Positions 1 through 7,606 are shown, counted from the first letter of the stretch. The stretch is DNA of 10,256 bases from Lachnospiraceae bacterium (GCA_900769175.1 CAAGFP010000112.1:1-10256), one strand, 5' to 3'. Translations and numbers: made by a program. Notes: a model not told the origin generated them from the sequence alone.

Positions 1-1
1 G

Positions 2-256
2 AAACTGGTATATGGTGATTCTTTTAGTGTTGTATTTTTTGCACCTGCTTCTTTCTTTTGGCTTTCGCTTTTAGTCACCGGATATCTGATTTGGAAGAAG
101 AAAAAGAAAGAATTAGTTGTAATCTCTGTTATGTTATTACTGTGGATGACTTTTCTATTTGGTCCCGTAGCAATAGTTAGATATGTTTCTTTTTTGTTTT
201 TTGCAGTACCCTTGGAAGTCTCGTTTTTATTTGGGACAAACAACAATGCTAATTAA
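2..256 (+). CDS. C-terminal fragment of a polytopic membrane protein (5' end outside window)
   Basis: An open frame runs in from the left edge (first full codon at position 2) and stops at TAA 254-256, leaving 84 residues. It shows a hydrophobic segment (VVFFAPASFFWLSLLVTGYL), a very basic cytoplasmic linker (WKKKKKE), and then two further hydrophobic stretches around LLLWMTFLFGPVAIVRYVSF and LFFAVPLEVSFLFG, ending in a short polar NNNAN tail. The 'GPVAIVRY' segment followed by a final transmembrane helix resembles the C-termini of large glycan-associated membrane proteins in clostridia (DUF6020-like or GT-C-like). That resemblance is from memory and not firm. The fragment is too short to assign a function. 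It ends just before a long hairpin and is convergent with the aminotransferase gene. Confidence 0.75.
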   Translation, partial: KLVYGDSFSVVFFAPASFFWLSLLVTGYLIWKKKKKELVVISVMLLLWMTFLFGPVAIVRYVSFLFFAVPLEVSFLFGTNNNAN

Positions 257-270
257 TTTGTTGGAATATT

Positions 271-319
271 ATATATCCTTTGTCCCTTCAATCCGAAATT
301 GAAGGGACAAAGGATATAT
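271..319. terminator. 22-bp perfect inverted repeat, bidirectional terminator between convergent genes
   Basis: The left arm 271-292 and right arm 298-319 are perfect reverse complements (22 bp), with the 5-nt loop CCGAA at 293-297. It lies 14 bp after the stop of the left + strand gene and 5 bp after the stop of the - strand aminotransferase, the usual place for a shared terminator. Neither side has a clean U-tract. The A/T-rich outer end of the stem (ATATAT) flanked by TTTAAAT may partly serve. The stem is longer than a typical intrinsic terminator. Confidence 0.75.
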
Positions 320-324
320 TTAAA

Positions 325-1518
325 TCACGCCTTATAATAGTCAATAATTTTTTTCACAGCTTTTATGACGCTTTGAACATCCTCATCCGTCATGGAATAG
401 AATAACGGAATACTGAGAATTCTTTCATAAAGTTTCTCGGCATTCGGACACAGACCTTTTTTATATCCCAAAGACTCATAATAGGAGTGATAGTAAACCG
501 GAAGATAATGTACCTGAGGACAAATATTCTCTCCGATTAATGCATCAAAAAATTCACGTCTGGAACATTTTAAGAGGTCCAAATTTAATTGCAGAATATA
601 AAGATGTCTGCAGGTGTCGGATTCCGGTATCTCTTTCTGGACAATAATTTCCGGAATTTCTGCGAAAGCCTGATTGTATTGATATACAATTTCGCTTCTT
701 CGTTGTTTGAATCGGTTAAGCTTTGTTAACTGGTTTTCGATTAACGCGGCCTGGAAATCTGTCATTCTGTAGTTATAGCCAAGCTCAACCTGCTCGTTGT
801 ACCAGGGGTCAGATGTGGGATGAACCATTTCTTCCCGATTTCTGGTAATTCCGTGTGAGCGGAGGCGATAAAGAAGCTTGTACAATTTTTCGTCGTTGGT
901 GGTAACGGCTCCGCCTTCGCCGCTTGTTACGGTTTTCACCGGATGGAAACTAAAGGTAGTTAAATCCGCAATGCTTCCCACCATCTTACCATTATAAGAG
1001 GTTCCGACGGAATGAGCAGCATCTTCAATGAGTTTTAAGTGAAACTCATCACAAATCTCCCGGATTTCCTTTAACGCAACAGCCTGTCCGGTGAAATCAA
1101 CGGCAACTACTGCCTTGGTTTTTTCGGTAATGTGTTCGCGAATGGATGCCGGAGAGATGTTATAGGTTTCCGGGTCGATATCGGCAAAAACCGGGGTGGC
1201 ACCGCAATAGAGCGCGCAGTTTGCACTTGCTGCAAAGGTGATGGGGGTTGTGATGACTTCGTCTCCTTCCCCAATTCCAAGTGCCATACAGGCGATGTGA
1301 AGAGCGGCAGTCCCATTGCTGACTGCAACGGCAAATTTTGCATGAGTTACTTCGCAAAGCTTTCTCTCAAAAGAAGAGACGGCAGGACCGCAGGTTAAAT
1401 AATCACTCTTTAAAACTTTGGTAACTGCCTCGATGTCATCTTCTTCAATACATTGTCTTCCGTAAGATATTTTTGTTTCACGAACCGGCTTTCCGCCAAA
1501 AATTCCTAACTGTTCCAT
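325..1518 (-). CDS. pseC: PseC-like PLP-dependent nucleotide-sugar 4-aminotransferase (DegT/DnrJ/EryC1/StrS family)
   Basis: This 397-residue cytoplasmic enzyme belongs to the DegT/DnrJ/EryC1/StrS family, which transfers an amino group from glutamate to a 4-keto sugar on a nucleotide. Visible landmarks are the cofactor-phosphate region SNGTAAL (68-73), TTPITFAASAN (90-100), EDAAHS (165-170, the Asp contacting the PLP ring nitrogen) and SFHPVKTVTSGEGG, with K195 as the PLP Schiff-base lysine. RSHGI and ELGYNYR follow. The match is closest to PseC (UDP-4-amino-4,6-dideoxy-N-acetyl-beta-L-altrosamine transaminase): VVDFTGQAV, SFHPVK and RSHGI all have PseC counterparts, and PglE fits less well. 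The start is set at 1518 (MEQLGIFGG) because AGGAGA lies 4 nt upstream; an in-frame ATG at 1542 has no ribosome binding site. No other pseudaminic-acid gene (pseB, F, G, H, I) is in the window, so the exact product is inferred. The gene runs opposite to the glycan operon. Confidence 0.88.
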   Translation of the reverse strand: MEQLGIFGGKPVRETKISYGRQCIEEDDIEAVTKVLKSDYLTCGPAVSSFERKLCEVTHAKFAVAVSNGTAALHIACMALGIGEGDEVITTPITFAASANCALYCGATPVFADIDPETYNISPASIREHITEKTKAVVAVDFTGQAVALKEIREICDEFHLKLIEDAAHSVGTSYNGKMVGSIADLTTFSFHPVKTVTSGEGGAVTTNDEKLYKLLYRLRSHGITRNREEMVHPTSDPWYNEQVELGYNYRMTDFQAALIENQLTKLNRFKQRRSEIVYQYNQAFAEIPEIIVQKEIPESDTCRHLYILQLNLDLLKCSRREFFDALIGENICPQVHYLPVYYHSYYESLGYKKGLCPNAEKLYERILSIPLFYSMTDEDVQSVIKAVKKIIDYYKA

Positions 1519-1522
1519 GAGT

Positions 1523-1528
1523 TCTCCT
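1523..1528 (-). promoter_or_regulatory. Ribosome binding site deciding the aminotransferase start
   Basis: On the - strand AGGAGA lies 4 nt before the ATG at 1518-1516. The in-frame ATG at 1542 is preceded only by A/T-rich sequence without any purine-rich stretch, so the shorter start is preferred. Confidence 0.8.
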
Positions 1529-1564
1529 GTTCTGCATTTCATGAATAATGTAAATATTTTATAG

Positions 1565-1583
1565 ATTGAATTTCAAATTCAAT
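1565..1583. promoter_or_regulatory. 19-bp perfect palindrome, possible operator upstream of the aminotransferase
   Basis: ATTGAATTT, a central C and AAATTCAAT form a perfect 9-bp inverted repeat. It lies 46 bp upstream of the aminotransferase start and directly abuts a TATAAAAT sequence (- strand, 1563-1556) that could be that gene's -10 element, for which no convincing -35 is visible. The AAATTCAA half-site recurs at 1650-1657. A dimeric repressor or activator site is plausible, but A/T-rich palindromes also arise by chance. Confidence 0.4.
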
Positions 1584-1687
1584 GTTCTGTTTTTATGAAG
1601 CATGGTTATATTTTATATATCACATTTCAAGTATACACGAATCAATACTAAATTCAACGAAATTTATCTCTAAAATGCTCTTACATA

Positions 1688-1741
1688 TCAAAACTTCTTT
1701 TACTTTCAAAACTCCTCTTGCATCAAAAACTCCTCTTACTT
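1688..1741 (+). repeat. Three degenerate 17-19 bp tandem repeats upstream of the operon promoter
   Basis: Copies begin at 1688, 1706 and 1723 with the consensus TCAAAA(A)CTCCTCTTnCTT. The first copy reads TCAAAACTTCTTTTACTT and the third has one extra A. The third copy runs into the -35 hexamer at 1740-1745. The spacing of 17-18 bp is not far from two helical turns, but nothing shows protein binding, and slippage duplication would give the same picture. Confidence 0.6.
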
Positions 1742-1768
1742 GCGAAAATACACTTAGTTTGGTACAAT
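1740..1768 (+). promoter_or_regulatory. Sigma-A-type promoter with extended -10, for the glycan operon
   Basis: TTGCGA (1740-1745) and TACAAT (1763-1768) are 17 bp apart, and TGG directly before the -10 gives the extended -10 motif TGn. The expected transcription start near 1775 gives a leader of about 38 nt before the ATG at 1813. It is the only good + strand promoter I see in the divergent region, and it faces the membrane protein/glycosyltransferase run. Confidence 0.65.
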
Positions 1769-1781
1769 AATTTGGGATAAA

Positions 1782-1812
1782 ATCCGAAATAGGGAAAGGA
1801 TGGATTTCCGAT
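1782..1812 (+). promoter_or_regulatory. Leader hairpin holding the ribosome binding site of the first operon gene
   Basis: ATCCGAAAT (1782-1790) pairs with ATTTCCGAT (1804-1812) with one C-C mismatch. The 13-nt loop AGGGAAAGGATGG contains the likely Shine-Dalgarno, and the stem ends at the base before the ATG at 1813. The linear spacing from GGGAAAGGA to the ATG is 12 nt, which is long; the fold would change the effective distance. Whether this controls translation is not shown. Confidence 0.35.
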
Positions 1813-2844
1813 ATGTTGATTCAGATTTTACTGATACTATTCTGGCTGGTACTGATTCCGTTTCTGAGCGGAGTCTGGCCTGCGGCGTTATTAAAAAAAG
1901 AATATAAATCCTACGGACTTATTTTTCTGAATGGGTATATTGTAAATATTGCATTTTTTGAACTGACGTATTTGATTTTTTTACTGACCAAAACCTCGTT
2001 TTTCATTCTTTGGCCAACCTTTGGTGTGGTTTCGGTTCTCGTTGCCATTGTGTCGGTTATTTTTGGGAGTGATGTATTTAAACAGATTCATCCGCCGAAG
2101 GTAAATGCCGGAATGTTTGTTTTTGCGGCACTGGTATTGTTTCAATTTGTCATGCGTTTTAAAAATGGCGTGACCGACGGAGATGATGCATATTTCCTGT
2201 CAACGGCTCTTACAACCTATCAAAGCGGAACGATGTTTAAAATCAATGGTTATACCGGATATGCGGTTGCGGATTTATCGGACATGCGTCATGCACTTGC
2301 CGGAGTTCCTATTTATCTTGCCACTTTGGCAAAACTGACCAAAATGCATCCGACGGCACTTGCACATACCGCATTCGCGATTCAGGCAATCGGCGTTCAT
2401 TACATGATCATCTGGGAAATCGGCCGTATTTTATTTAAGAAGACGCCGAAAATGGTTTCCGTGTTTGCATGCTTTGTTGCCATTTTCAATATCTTTGGAA
2501 ATGTAAGCCTTTATACGGCTCAGACTTTTCTGCTGACCAGAAGCTGGCAGGGAAAGAGTATTTTTGCGAATGTTTTTATTCCGTATGTATTTTTGATTTT
2601 CTTAATGATTGCGGATTATGAGAAAAAGGAAAAATGCGAACATGGTATTTTTATTCTGCTTACGACCGCGTTATTTGCCGCAAGTTCAATGACGACAGGG
2701 GCGGTATTTATGCTTCCGATTCTTCTGTTTTTGGGAAGCGTTCTGTTATGGATTATAAGGAAACAGGTTTCGATTCCTCTTCGCTGTGCGCTTGCGTGCA
2801 TTCCGATGGGAATAGTCGGTCTGCTTTATGTTTTTATGCGTTAA
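1813..2844 (+). CDS. N-terminal part of a DUF6077-like polytopic membrane protein, ended early by a frameshift
   Basis: The 343-residue product is mostly transmembrane helices (for example residues 2-28, 36-58, 62-85, 98-115, 212-235, 252-268, 278-312 and 323-341). The first long extracytoplasmic loop carries DGDDAYF (122-128) followed by INGYTG and MRHALAGVPIYLATLAKLTKMHPTALAHT; RSWQGKS lies at 243-249. I recall these acidic-loop and WQGK-type motifs from DUF6077, a family of unknown function linked to clostridial glycan genes; the family call is from memory. The acidic loop after an early helix resembles GT-C glycosyltransferases, so a role in handling polyprenyl-linked sugar at the outer face is an inference. 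The frame closes at TAA 2842-2844 in mid-helix. Adding one T to the T5 run at 2831-2835 would join it to the next reading frame as a protein of about 614 residues. Confidence 0.75.
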   Translation: MLIQILLILFWLVLIPFLSGVWPAALLKKEYKSYGLIFLNGYIVNIAFFELTYLIFLLTKTSFFILWPTFGVVSVLVAIVSVIFGSDVFKQIHPPKVNAGMFVFAALVLFQFVMRFKNGVTDGDDAYFLSTALTTYQSGTMFKINGYTGYAVADLSDMRHALAGVPIYLATLAKLTKMHPTALAHTAFAIQAIGVHYMIIWEIGRILFKKTPKMVSVFACFVAIFNIFGNVSLYTAQTFLLTRSWQGKSIFANVFIPYVFLIFLMIADYEKKEKCEHGIFILLTTALFAASSMTTGAVFMLPILLFLGSVLLWIIRKQVSIPLRCALACIPMGIVGLLYVFMR

Positions 2845-2858
2845 CTGGAGGGATTATT

Positions 2859-3656
2859 ATGCTTGGAGCCAATGGTTCTGTTTGGTCGATGTTTCATATA
2901 TATGGCGGGAATTGTCTGATTCTGCTTGCTTATTTCGTATCGCTGATTTTCCTTTTCTTTCGTGAAAAGAATAAATCGGTGAAGGCGGTTTTGGTATATT
3001 TATCGCTGGCAATTCTCGGATTGTTTTTCTTTCCGCCGTTTGCAAAACTTTGGATGTTTAAATTAGGAGAAGAGCCTACCTATTACCGGTTTCTTTGGAT
3101 GCTTCCGGAGGCAATTGTCTGCGGCTATGCCTTGATTCGATTCATGGAACTGCTCAAATGGACCTGGCTGAAAATCGCTGCTTTTACGGTTGCCGTTGTC
3201 TGCATTATGATTGGAGGAAATCCGGTTTACAACAGCCCGGTATTTACCAAGGCAGAAAATATTTATCAGGTTCCGGAATGTGTAGTCGAAATCTGTGATG
3301 AAATTGTGGTTCCCGGAAGAGAAGTGAAAGCGGTTTTCCCGAATGAAATTTTACAATATGTAAGGCAATATACCGCCTTGGTGGTTCTTCCTTACGGATA
3401 TGAAACACTGGTGGACCGCTGGGGATTTCAGAATGAAATATTCGATGAGATGAACCTTGAGGTTTCGGATGCAAAACGGCTAAGCGAACTGTGCAGGGCG
3501 AACGAATGCCATTTTATCATATTGAACAGAAACCATTTGGTGAATGGCTCGTTAGAGGATTATGATTACATGTATTTGATGGAAAGCGGAGACTATCTGG
3601 TTTATAAAGATATACATGCAGATATTTCCGTGCCCGACTCACCTATTAACCGATAG
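2859..3656 (+). CDS. C-terminal part of the DUF6077-like membrane protein, possibly translated on its own
   Basis: This 265-residue frame continues the protein of the preceding gene in the -1 frame: three or four more helices (about 16-34, 42-60, 82-97 and 102-119), TYYRFLWMLPEAIV (74-87), then a soluble C-terminal domain of about 145 residues ending SGDYLVYKDI, which is predicted to lie outside the membrane. The frame is open further upstream, but that part shadows the first half. The ATG at 2859 has an excellent site, GGAGGGA (2847-2853), 5 nt upstream, and lies only 14 nt after the upstream stop, so translation by coupling or reinitiation is feasible. The options are a genuine two-polypeptide protein, a decaying pseudogene, or a one-base assembly error. 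The next gene starts 26 bp downstream. Confidence 0.7.
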   Translation: MLGANGSVWSMFHIYGGNCLILLAYFVSLIFLFFREKNKSVKAVLVYLSLAILGLFFFPPFAKLWMFKLGEEPTYYRFLWMLPEAIVCGYALIRFMELLKWTWLKIAAFTVAVVCIMIGGNPVYNSPVFTKAENIYQVPECVVEICDEIVVPGREVKAVFPNEILQYVRQYTALVVLPYGYETLVDRWGFQNEIFDEMNLEVSDAKRLSELCRANECHFIILNRNHLVNGSLEDYDYMYLMESGDYLVYKDIHADISVPDSPINR

Positions 3657-3682
3657 AAAACAGTAAAGGAAGTTTCAACTCT

Positions 3683-4861
3683 ATGAAGCTTACAAGTATA
3701 TCCAATTATATCAACCATCATCAGATTCCGGTTTCCAATGTGTATTATGAACACTTAGGAGACGACTATCATTTCATTGAAATGGAGCCGATGGAAGAAG
3801 AACGAATTAAGCAGGGGTGGAACCCGAATACTGCGGTCATTCCTTTTGTTAAAAGTTATTATAAGGAGCCGGAACTTTGCCAGCGTATCATTGATGAAAG
3901 CGATGTCGTGATATTTGGAGGCGTTGAAGACGAAACCTGTCTTGAAACGCGGATTGCCCAAAAGAAGATTATTATCCGTTATTCCGAACGCCTTTACCGG
4001 GAGGGACAGTGGAAGTGCATTACTCCAAGAGGGCTGATTGATAAATATAAGAAATATACCCGTCACAACAAAGATAATTTCATGTGCATTTTATGCTCCG
4101 GAGCCTATGTGGCGTCGGATTTCAACATTGTAAGAGCGTTTCCCGGGAAACGGTATAAATGGGGATATTTCACGGAATTTCTTCCCATGGAAGAACCGAA
4201 ACGTCAAAGCAAAGAGGTGATCGAATTCCTCTGGGCGGGACGGTTTATGAAATTAAAGGGCGGAAAGCAGGCCGTAGAAATGATATACAATCTTAAGAAG
4301 AAGGGGCTGAATGTGCATCTTACCATGGTCGGTGACGGAGAATGCAAAGAAGAACTGCATGCACAGGCAGAACGCCTTAATCTGAAAGAGAATGTCAGTT
4401 TTACCGGATTTTTAACGCCGGAGGAAGTCCGTAAGAAAATGATAGAGTCGGATATTTTTCTGTTTACGAGCAATTACCTGGAAGGCTGGGGCGCTGTATT
4501 AACGGAAGCCATGAACAGTAAATGTGCCGTTATTTCCTCCCACGCGGTAGGCGCTGCTCCGTTTTTAATCGAGGATGGCGTAAACGGCATGATTTATAAA
4601 AACGGTTCAGTGAAAGAATTAACAGAATGCGCACAAACTCTGGTTAGCGATGAAGCACTTCGCCGTAAAATGGGAGAAGAAGCCTATAAAACGATACGGG
4701 ATTACTGGAACCCGAGAACTGCCGCCGAACGCGTTCTGGCATTGGCAGAAGAGATGCTTTTGGGACAATCACATTTCGAAGAAAAAGGACCTTTGAGCGA
4801 AGCGCGGGTAATTGCACCTGCAAAAATGTATGGAATGGTAAAGAAAGGGAAGAAAATCTAA
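3683..4861 (+). CDS. GT4-family glycosyltransferase (GT-B fold)
   Basis: This 392-residue protein has no signal peptide and probably acts at the cytoplasmic membrane face. The C-terminal Rossmann domain is clear: FLWAGRFMKLKGGKQAVEMI (182-201; start of the GT1/GT4 domain), LTMVGDGECKEEL (213-225), VSFTGFLTPEEV, and the donor-binding E-x7-E motif EGWGAVLTE (E267, E275), followed by AMNSKCAVISSHAVGAAPFLIEDGVNGMIY. The family uses an activated sugar nucleotide and retains anomeric configuration. The N-terminal acceptor domain (1-175) is divergent, so the sugar and acceptor cannot be named. AAAGGAAG at 3665-3672 is the ribosome binding site, 10 nt from the ATG. The stop overlaps the next start (TAATG), which implies translational coupling with the GT2 gene. 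Confidence 0.9.
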   Translation: MKLTSISNYINHHQIPVSNVYYEHLGDDYHFIEMEPMEEERIKQGWNPNTAVIPFVKSYYKEPELCQRIIDESDVVIFGGVEDETCLETRIAQKKIIIRYSERLYREGQWKCITPRGLIDKYKKYTRHNKDNFMCILCSGAYVASDFNIVRAFPGKRYKWGYFTEFLPMEEPKRQSKEVIEFLWAGRFMKLKGGKQAVEMIYNLKKKGLNVHLTMVGDGECKEELHAQAERLNLKENVSFTGFLTPEEVRKKMIESDIFLFTSNYLEGWGAVLTEAMNSKCAVISSHAVGAAPFLIEDGVNGMIYKNGSVKELTECAQTLVSDEALRRKMGEEAYKTIRDYWNPRTAAERVLALAEEMLLGQSHFEEKGPLSEARVIAPAKMYGMVKKGKKI

Positions 4862-5856
4862 TGAGTGATACGCCTTTGATTTCGGTTATTATCCCTCTTT
4901 ATAATGTCGAAAAATATCTGGAGAAAAGTGTCTGCGCGATTCGAAACCAGACCTATCAGAATCTTGAAATTATTCTGGTCGATGACGGTTCTACAGACCG
5001 AAGCGGACAGATGTGTGATGAATTTGCCGCCGCAGATTCCAGAATCAAAGTGATCCATAAAAAAAACGGCGGTTCATCAACGGCAAGAAATGCAGGCCTT
5101 GAGATTGCAAGCGGAGATTATATTGCATTCAGCGACAGCGATGATTACGCGGAGACATTTCTTTATGAAAAACTCCTAAAGGTTCTCTCCGAGCATGACG
5201 ATTCGCCGATTGCCCAGATGATGGCAACCTATTATGATATAAACGGTACTGCTGTCTGGGGACCTTATAAAGACAGCAAAGAATTAAATTTCATTTCGCA
5301 GGAAGAAATGTTTCGGATGCTTATGATGCATGTCGGAGACAGTTCTTTTTGTACGAAACTGATTCGTGCGGATTTCATGAAGAAATTCCGTTTCCCCGAA
5401 GGCGAGCTGAATGAAGATTTCAAACTTCTTCTTCAAATGCTTTTGGAAGTGAAGGGGATTTATTCCGTTGAAGAAAACGGATATAATGTAATTCTAAGAA
5501 GCGGAAGCAATACGAGAAATAAATTCAATCCGGTCTTTTATGATTCCATGATTCTCAATTCGGATTATGCATATAAACTCATGGAGAACTATTTCCCGGC
5601 ATGCCGCATGGAAGCGGAGCGTTTTATTTATGTTCAAAGACTGGATTATCTGCTTCATATTCCGGTTGGACGGATGGGAAAAGAGAATCAGATGTGCCGT
5701 AAGGTGATGAAAGAGGTGCGCCTCGGACGTGATAAAATTAAAATGAATCCCCTATTCACAAAGAAGGAAAGAAGAAATCTTCTGATTCTTGGAAGGGTAC
5801 CCATTTTATCCAAACGGGTACACCTTGTAATTATGAAACTAAAAGGAAAGAAATAA
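4861..5856 (+). CDS. GT2-family glycosyltransferase (GT-A fold)
   Basis: The 331-residue inverting glycosyltransferase starts with the classic GT-A fold: ISVIIPLYNVEKYLEKSV (7-24), ILVDDGSTDRS (38-48; nucleotide binding), GGSSTARNAGLEIASGDYIAFSDSDD with D92-S93-D94 as the metal-binding DxD, and LNEDFK with E185-D186 as the likely ED catalytic-base motif. The C-terminal part (about 225-331) is basic and has no clear helix pair, so the enzyme is probably a peripheral membrane protein. Its length is typical of the glycan-assembly GT2 group (WcaA/CpsI-like). Donor and acceptor cannot be read from sequence. It overlaps the GT4 stop by one base and ends one base before the transporter start. Confidence 0.92.
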   Translation: MSDTPLISVIIPLYNVEKYLEKSVCAIRNQTYQNLEIILVDDGSTDRSGQMCDEFAAADSRIKVIHKKNGGSSTARNAGLEIASGDYIAFSDSDDYAETFLYEKLLKVLSEHDDSPIAQMMATYYDINGTAVWGPYKDSKELNFISQEEMFRMLMMHVGDSSFCTKLIRADFMKKFRFPEGELNEDFKLLLQMLLEVKGIYSVEENGYNVILRSGSNTRNKFNPVFYDSMILNSDYAYKLMENYFPACRMEAERFIYVQRLDYLLHIPVGRMGKENQMCRKVMKEVRLGRDKIKMNPLFTKKERRNLLILGRVPILSKRVHLVIMKLKGKK

Positions 5857-5857
5857 A

Positions 5858-7606
5858 ATGGTTAAAATATTAAAGAAGTTAAATCTTTTGCTGGATGGAA
5901 AACAGAAAAGAAGTATGGTTGGGCTGATTTGCATGATGTTTATCGGCGCGATTCTCGAAGCATTCAGTATTGCCGCTATCGTTCCTGTGGTAACGGTTGT
6001 GGTGACTCCGAATAAAATTCAGACGAATGCCATTACTTCGACGCTGTATCATATGCTTCATATGAAGTCAGAAACCACATTTGTCATTGTGATTATGGCT
6101 ACGCTGATTCTGGCATTTGTGTTAAAGAATATTTACCTTTATATCCAACAGAAGATATTATACCATTTCGTATACACGAACCAGTTCCGTACATCGGAGC
6201 GGATGATGAAAAACTTCATGCGCAGGGATTATGAATTCTATATGAGTGCAGATACGGCAGTTATCCAAAGAACCATTACTTCGGATGTCAACAATATGTA
6301 TGCGTTAATCCTTTCGCTGCTTCAGTTAGTAAGTGAAGTCATCGTTTTTGCCGCACTGACCGGAATATGTATTATTATAGATGGTAAAATGACTCTCCTT
6401 ATGGGCTTTCTGCTCATTGTTACCTTATTGATTATCAAAGCAGTATTAAAGCCCATGATGTACAAAGCCGGAGAAGAAAACCAGAATTATTACAGCGGAC
6501 TCTTTAAGTGGATTTCACAGACGGTAACCGGAATCAAGGAAGTGAAGGTGTCCGGCCGTGAAAGCTATTTCGTAAATGAGTATGTAGCCTGCGGAAAAGG
6601 GTATGTCGGAGCTGTCCAGAAATACACGATTTTAAATAATGTTCCGCGTCTTTTAATTGAAACGGTTTCCGTTGCCGGAATGGTTGCTTATTTTACTTAT
6701 CTTTATTTGAGCGGACAAGACTCGGATACGGTATTGAACGTGCTGGCTGCCTTTGCAATGGCGCTTGCCCGACTGATGCCTTCGGCAAACCGGATTAATA
6801 ACCAGTTAAATAACATTGCTTATTTTGAACCGTTTTTCATGGGGGTTACCGATAATCTTCAGGATGAAATCAGCAAAAAAAATGTGGATATGTCATATAT
6901 GACGGTGCCGAAAGAAAAACTTCCCATCCGTAATAAGGTTGAGATGAACCATATTACCTATGCGTATCCGAATACAGAGACCCTGATTCTTGAGGACGCA
7001 CATATGGAAATTCCGATTGGTTCCGCTGTCGGAATTGTCGGGACAACCGGTGCCGGGAAATCTACAATCGTTGATGTTTTTCTGGGACTGTTAAATCTGA
7101 AAGAAGGAGAGGTTTTAGCTGACGGCATCAATGTGCTTGCTCCGGATAATTACAGGAAATGGCTTAAAAATGTTGGTTATATTCCTCAGACGATTTTTAT
7201 GCTGGATGATACGATTCTGCGAAATGTCGCTTTTGGAATTCCCGAAAAAGAGATTGATATGGACCGGTTCTGGGAAGTGCTGAAAGAAGCGCAGCTGGAT
7301 GAATTCGTCCGTTCCCTTCCGGAGCGTGAGAATACCGGAATCGGAGAGCGCGGAATCCGTTTGTCCGGTGGTCAGAGACAGCGAATCGGAATTGCCAGAG
7401 CGCTTTATGCCGACCCGGACATTCTGGTTATGGATGAAGCAACGTCGGCGTTGGATAATGATACGGAAGCCGCGGTTATGGAATCCATTAACCGTCTGCA
7501 TGGCAGAAAAACGTTAATTATTATTGCTCACAGACTTCAGACCATTGAAAAATGTGATATTGTTTATCGGATCGAAGACAGAAAAGCGAAAAGAGTGGAA
7601 GGATAA
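5858..7606 (+). CDS. PglK-like ABC exporter, probable flippase for a lipid-linked glycan
   Basis: This 582-residue ABC half-transporter has a membrane domain (about 20-325, six helices) fused to an ATPase domain (about 360-580). ATPase motifs are complete: Walker A GTTGAGKST (395-403), Q-loop YIPQ (Q444), signature RLSGGQ (501-506), Walker B ILVMDE (522-527), D-loop SALD (530-533) and H-loop H558. It should work as a homodimer. The segment LARLMPSANRINNQLNNIAYF (303-323) and the GIKEVKVSGRESYF region match the PglK type of Campylobacter jejuni, which flips the undecaprenyl-linked N-glycan; MsbA and peptide exporters lack RLMPSANRI. The start is one base after the GT2 stop, with AAAGGAAAGAA upstream. 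The cargo is inferred to be the product of the adjacent glycosyltransferases. The last codon of the gene overlaps a 24-bp tandem repeat. Confidence 0.93.
   Translation: MVKILKKLNLLLDGKQKRSMVGLICMMFIGAILEAFSIAAIVPVVTVVVTPNKIQTNAITSTLYHMLHMKSETTFVIVIMATLILAFVLKNIYLYIQQKILYHFVYTNQFRTSERMMKNFMRRDYEFYMSADTAVIQRTITSDVNNMYALILSLLQLVSEVIVFAALTGICIIIDGKMTLLMGFLLIVTLLIIKAVLKPMMYKAGEENQNYYSGLFKWISQTVTGIKEVKVSGRESYFVNEYVACGKGYVGAVQKYTILNNVPRLLIETVSVAGMVAYFTYLYLSGQDSDTVLNVLAAFAMALARLMPSANRINNQLNNIAYFEPFFMGVTDNLQDEISKKNVDMSYMTVPKEKLPIRNKVEMNHITYAYPNTETLILEDAHMEIPIGSAVGIVGTTGAGKSTIVDVFLGLLNLKEGEVLADGINVLAPDNYRKWLKNVGYIPQTIFMLDDTILRNVAFGIPEKEIDMDRFWEVLKEAQLDEFVRSLPERENTGIGERGIRLSGGQRQRIGIARALYADPDILVMDEATSALDNDTEAAVMESINRLHGRKTLIIIAHRLQTIEKCDIVYRIEDRKAKRVEG

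Noticed and set aside
1107..1398. Several open frames on both strands inside the aminotransferase gene
   Set aside because: They are shadows of a gene with complete family motifs, and lack ribosome binding sites or any recognisable product.
1582..1770. A 62-codon + strand frame in the divergent intergenic region
   Set aside because: It covers the repeats and the promoter, has no ribosome binding site, and its composition is that of A/T-rich non-coding DNA.
2831..2835. Programmed frameshift or phase variation at the T-run
   Set aside because: The run is only five T's, the zero-frame codons (GTT TTT ATG) do not form a standard X-XXY-YYZ slippery heptamer, and the Shine-Dalgarno-like GGAGGG is downstream and not upstream of the slip site.
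2634..2858. Upstream extension of the second membrane-protein frame to an ATG at 2634
   Set aside because: This stretch is the shadow of the first half's helices in another frame and reads as non-hydrophobic, cysteine/serine-rich sequence. The real continuity begins near 2835, and the supported start is 2859.
4905..4911. A second exact TGTCGAA (0A box)
   Set aside because: It lies inside the GT2 coding sequence, encoding part of the conserved YNVEKY segment, and has no promoter nearby. A chance match is the simpler reading.
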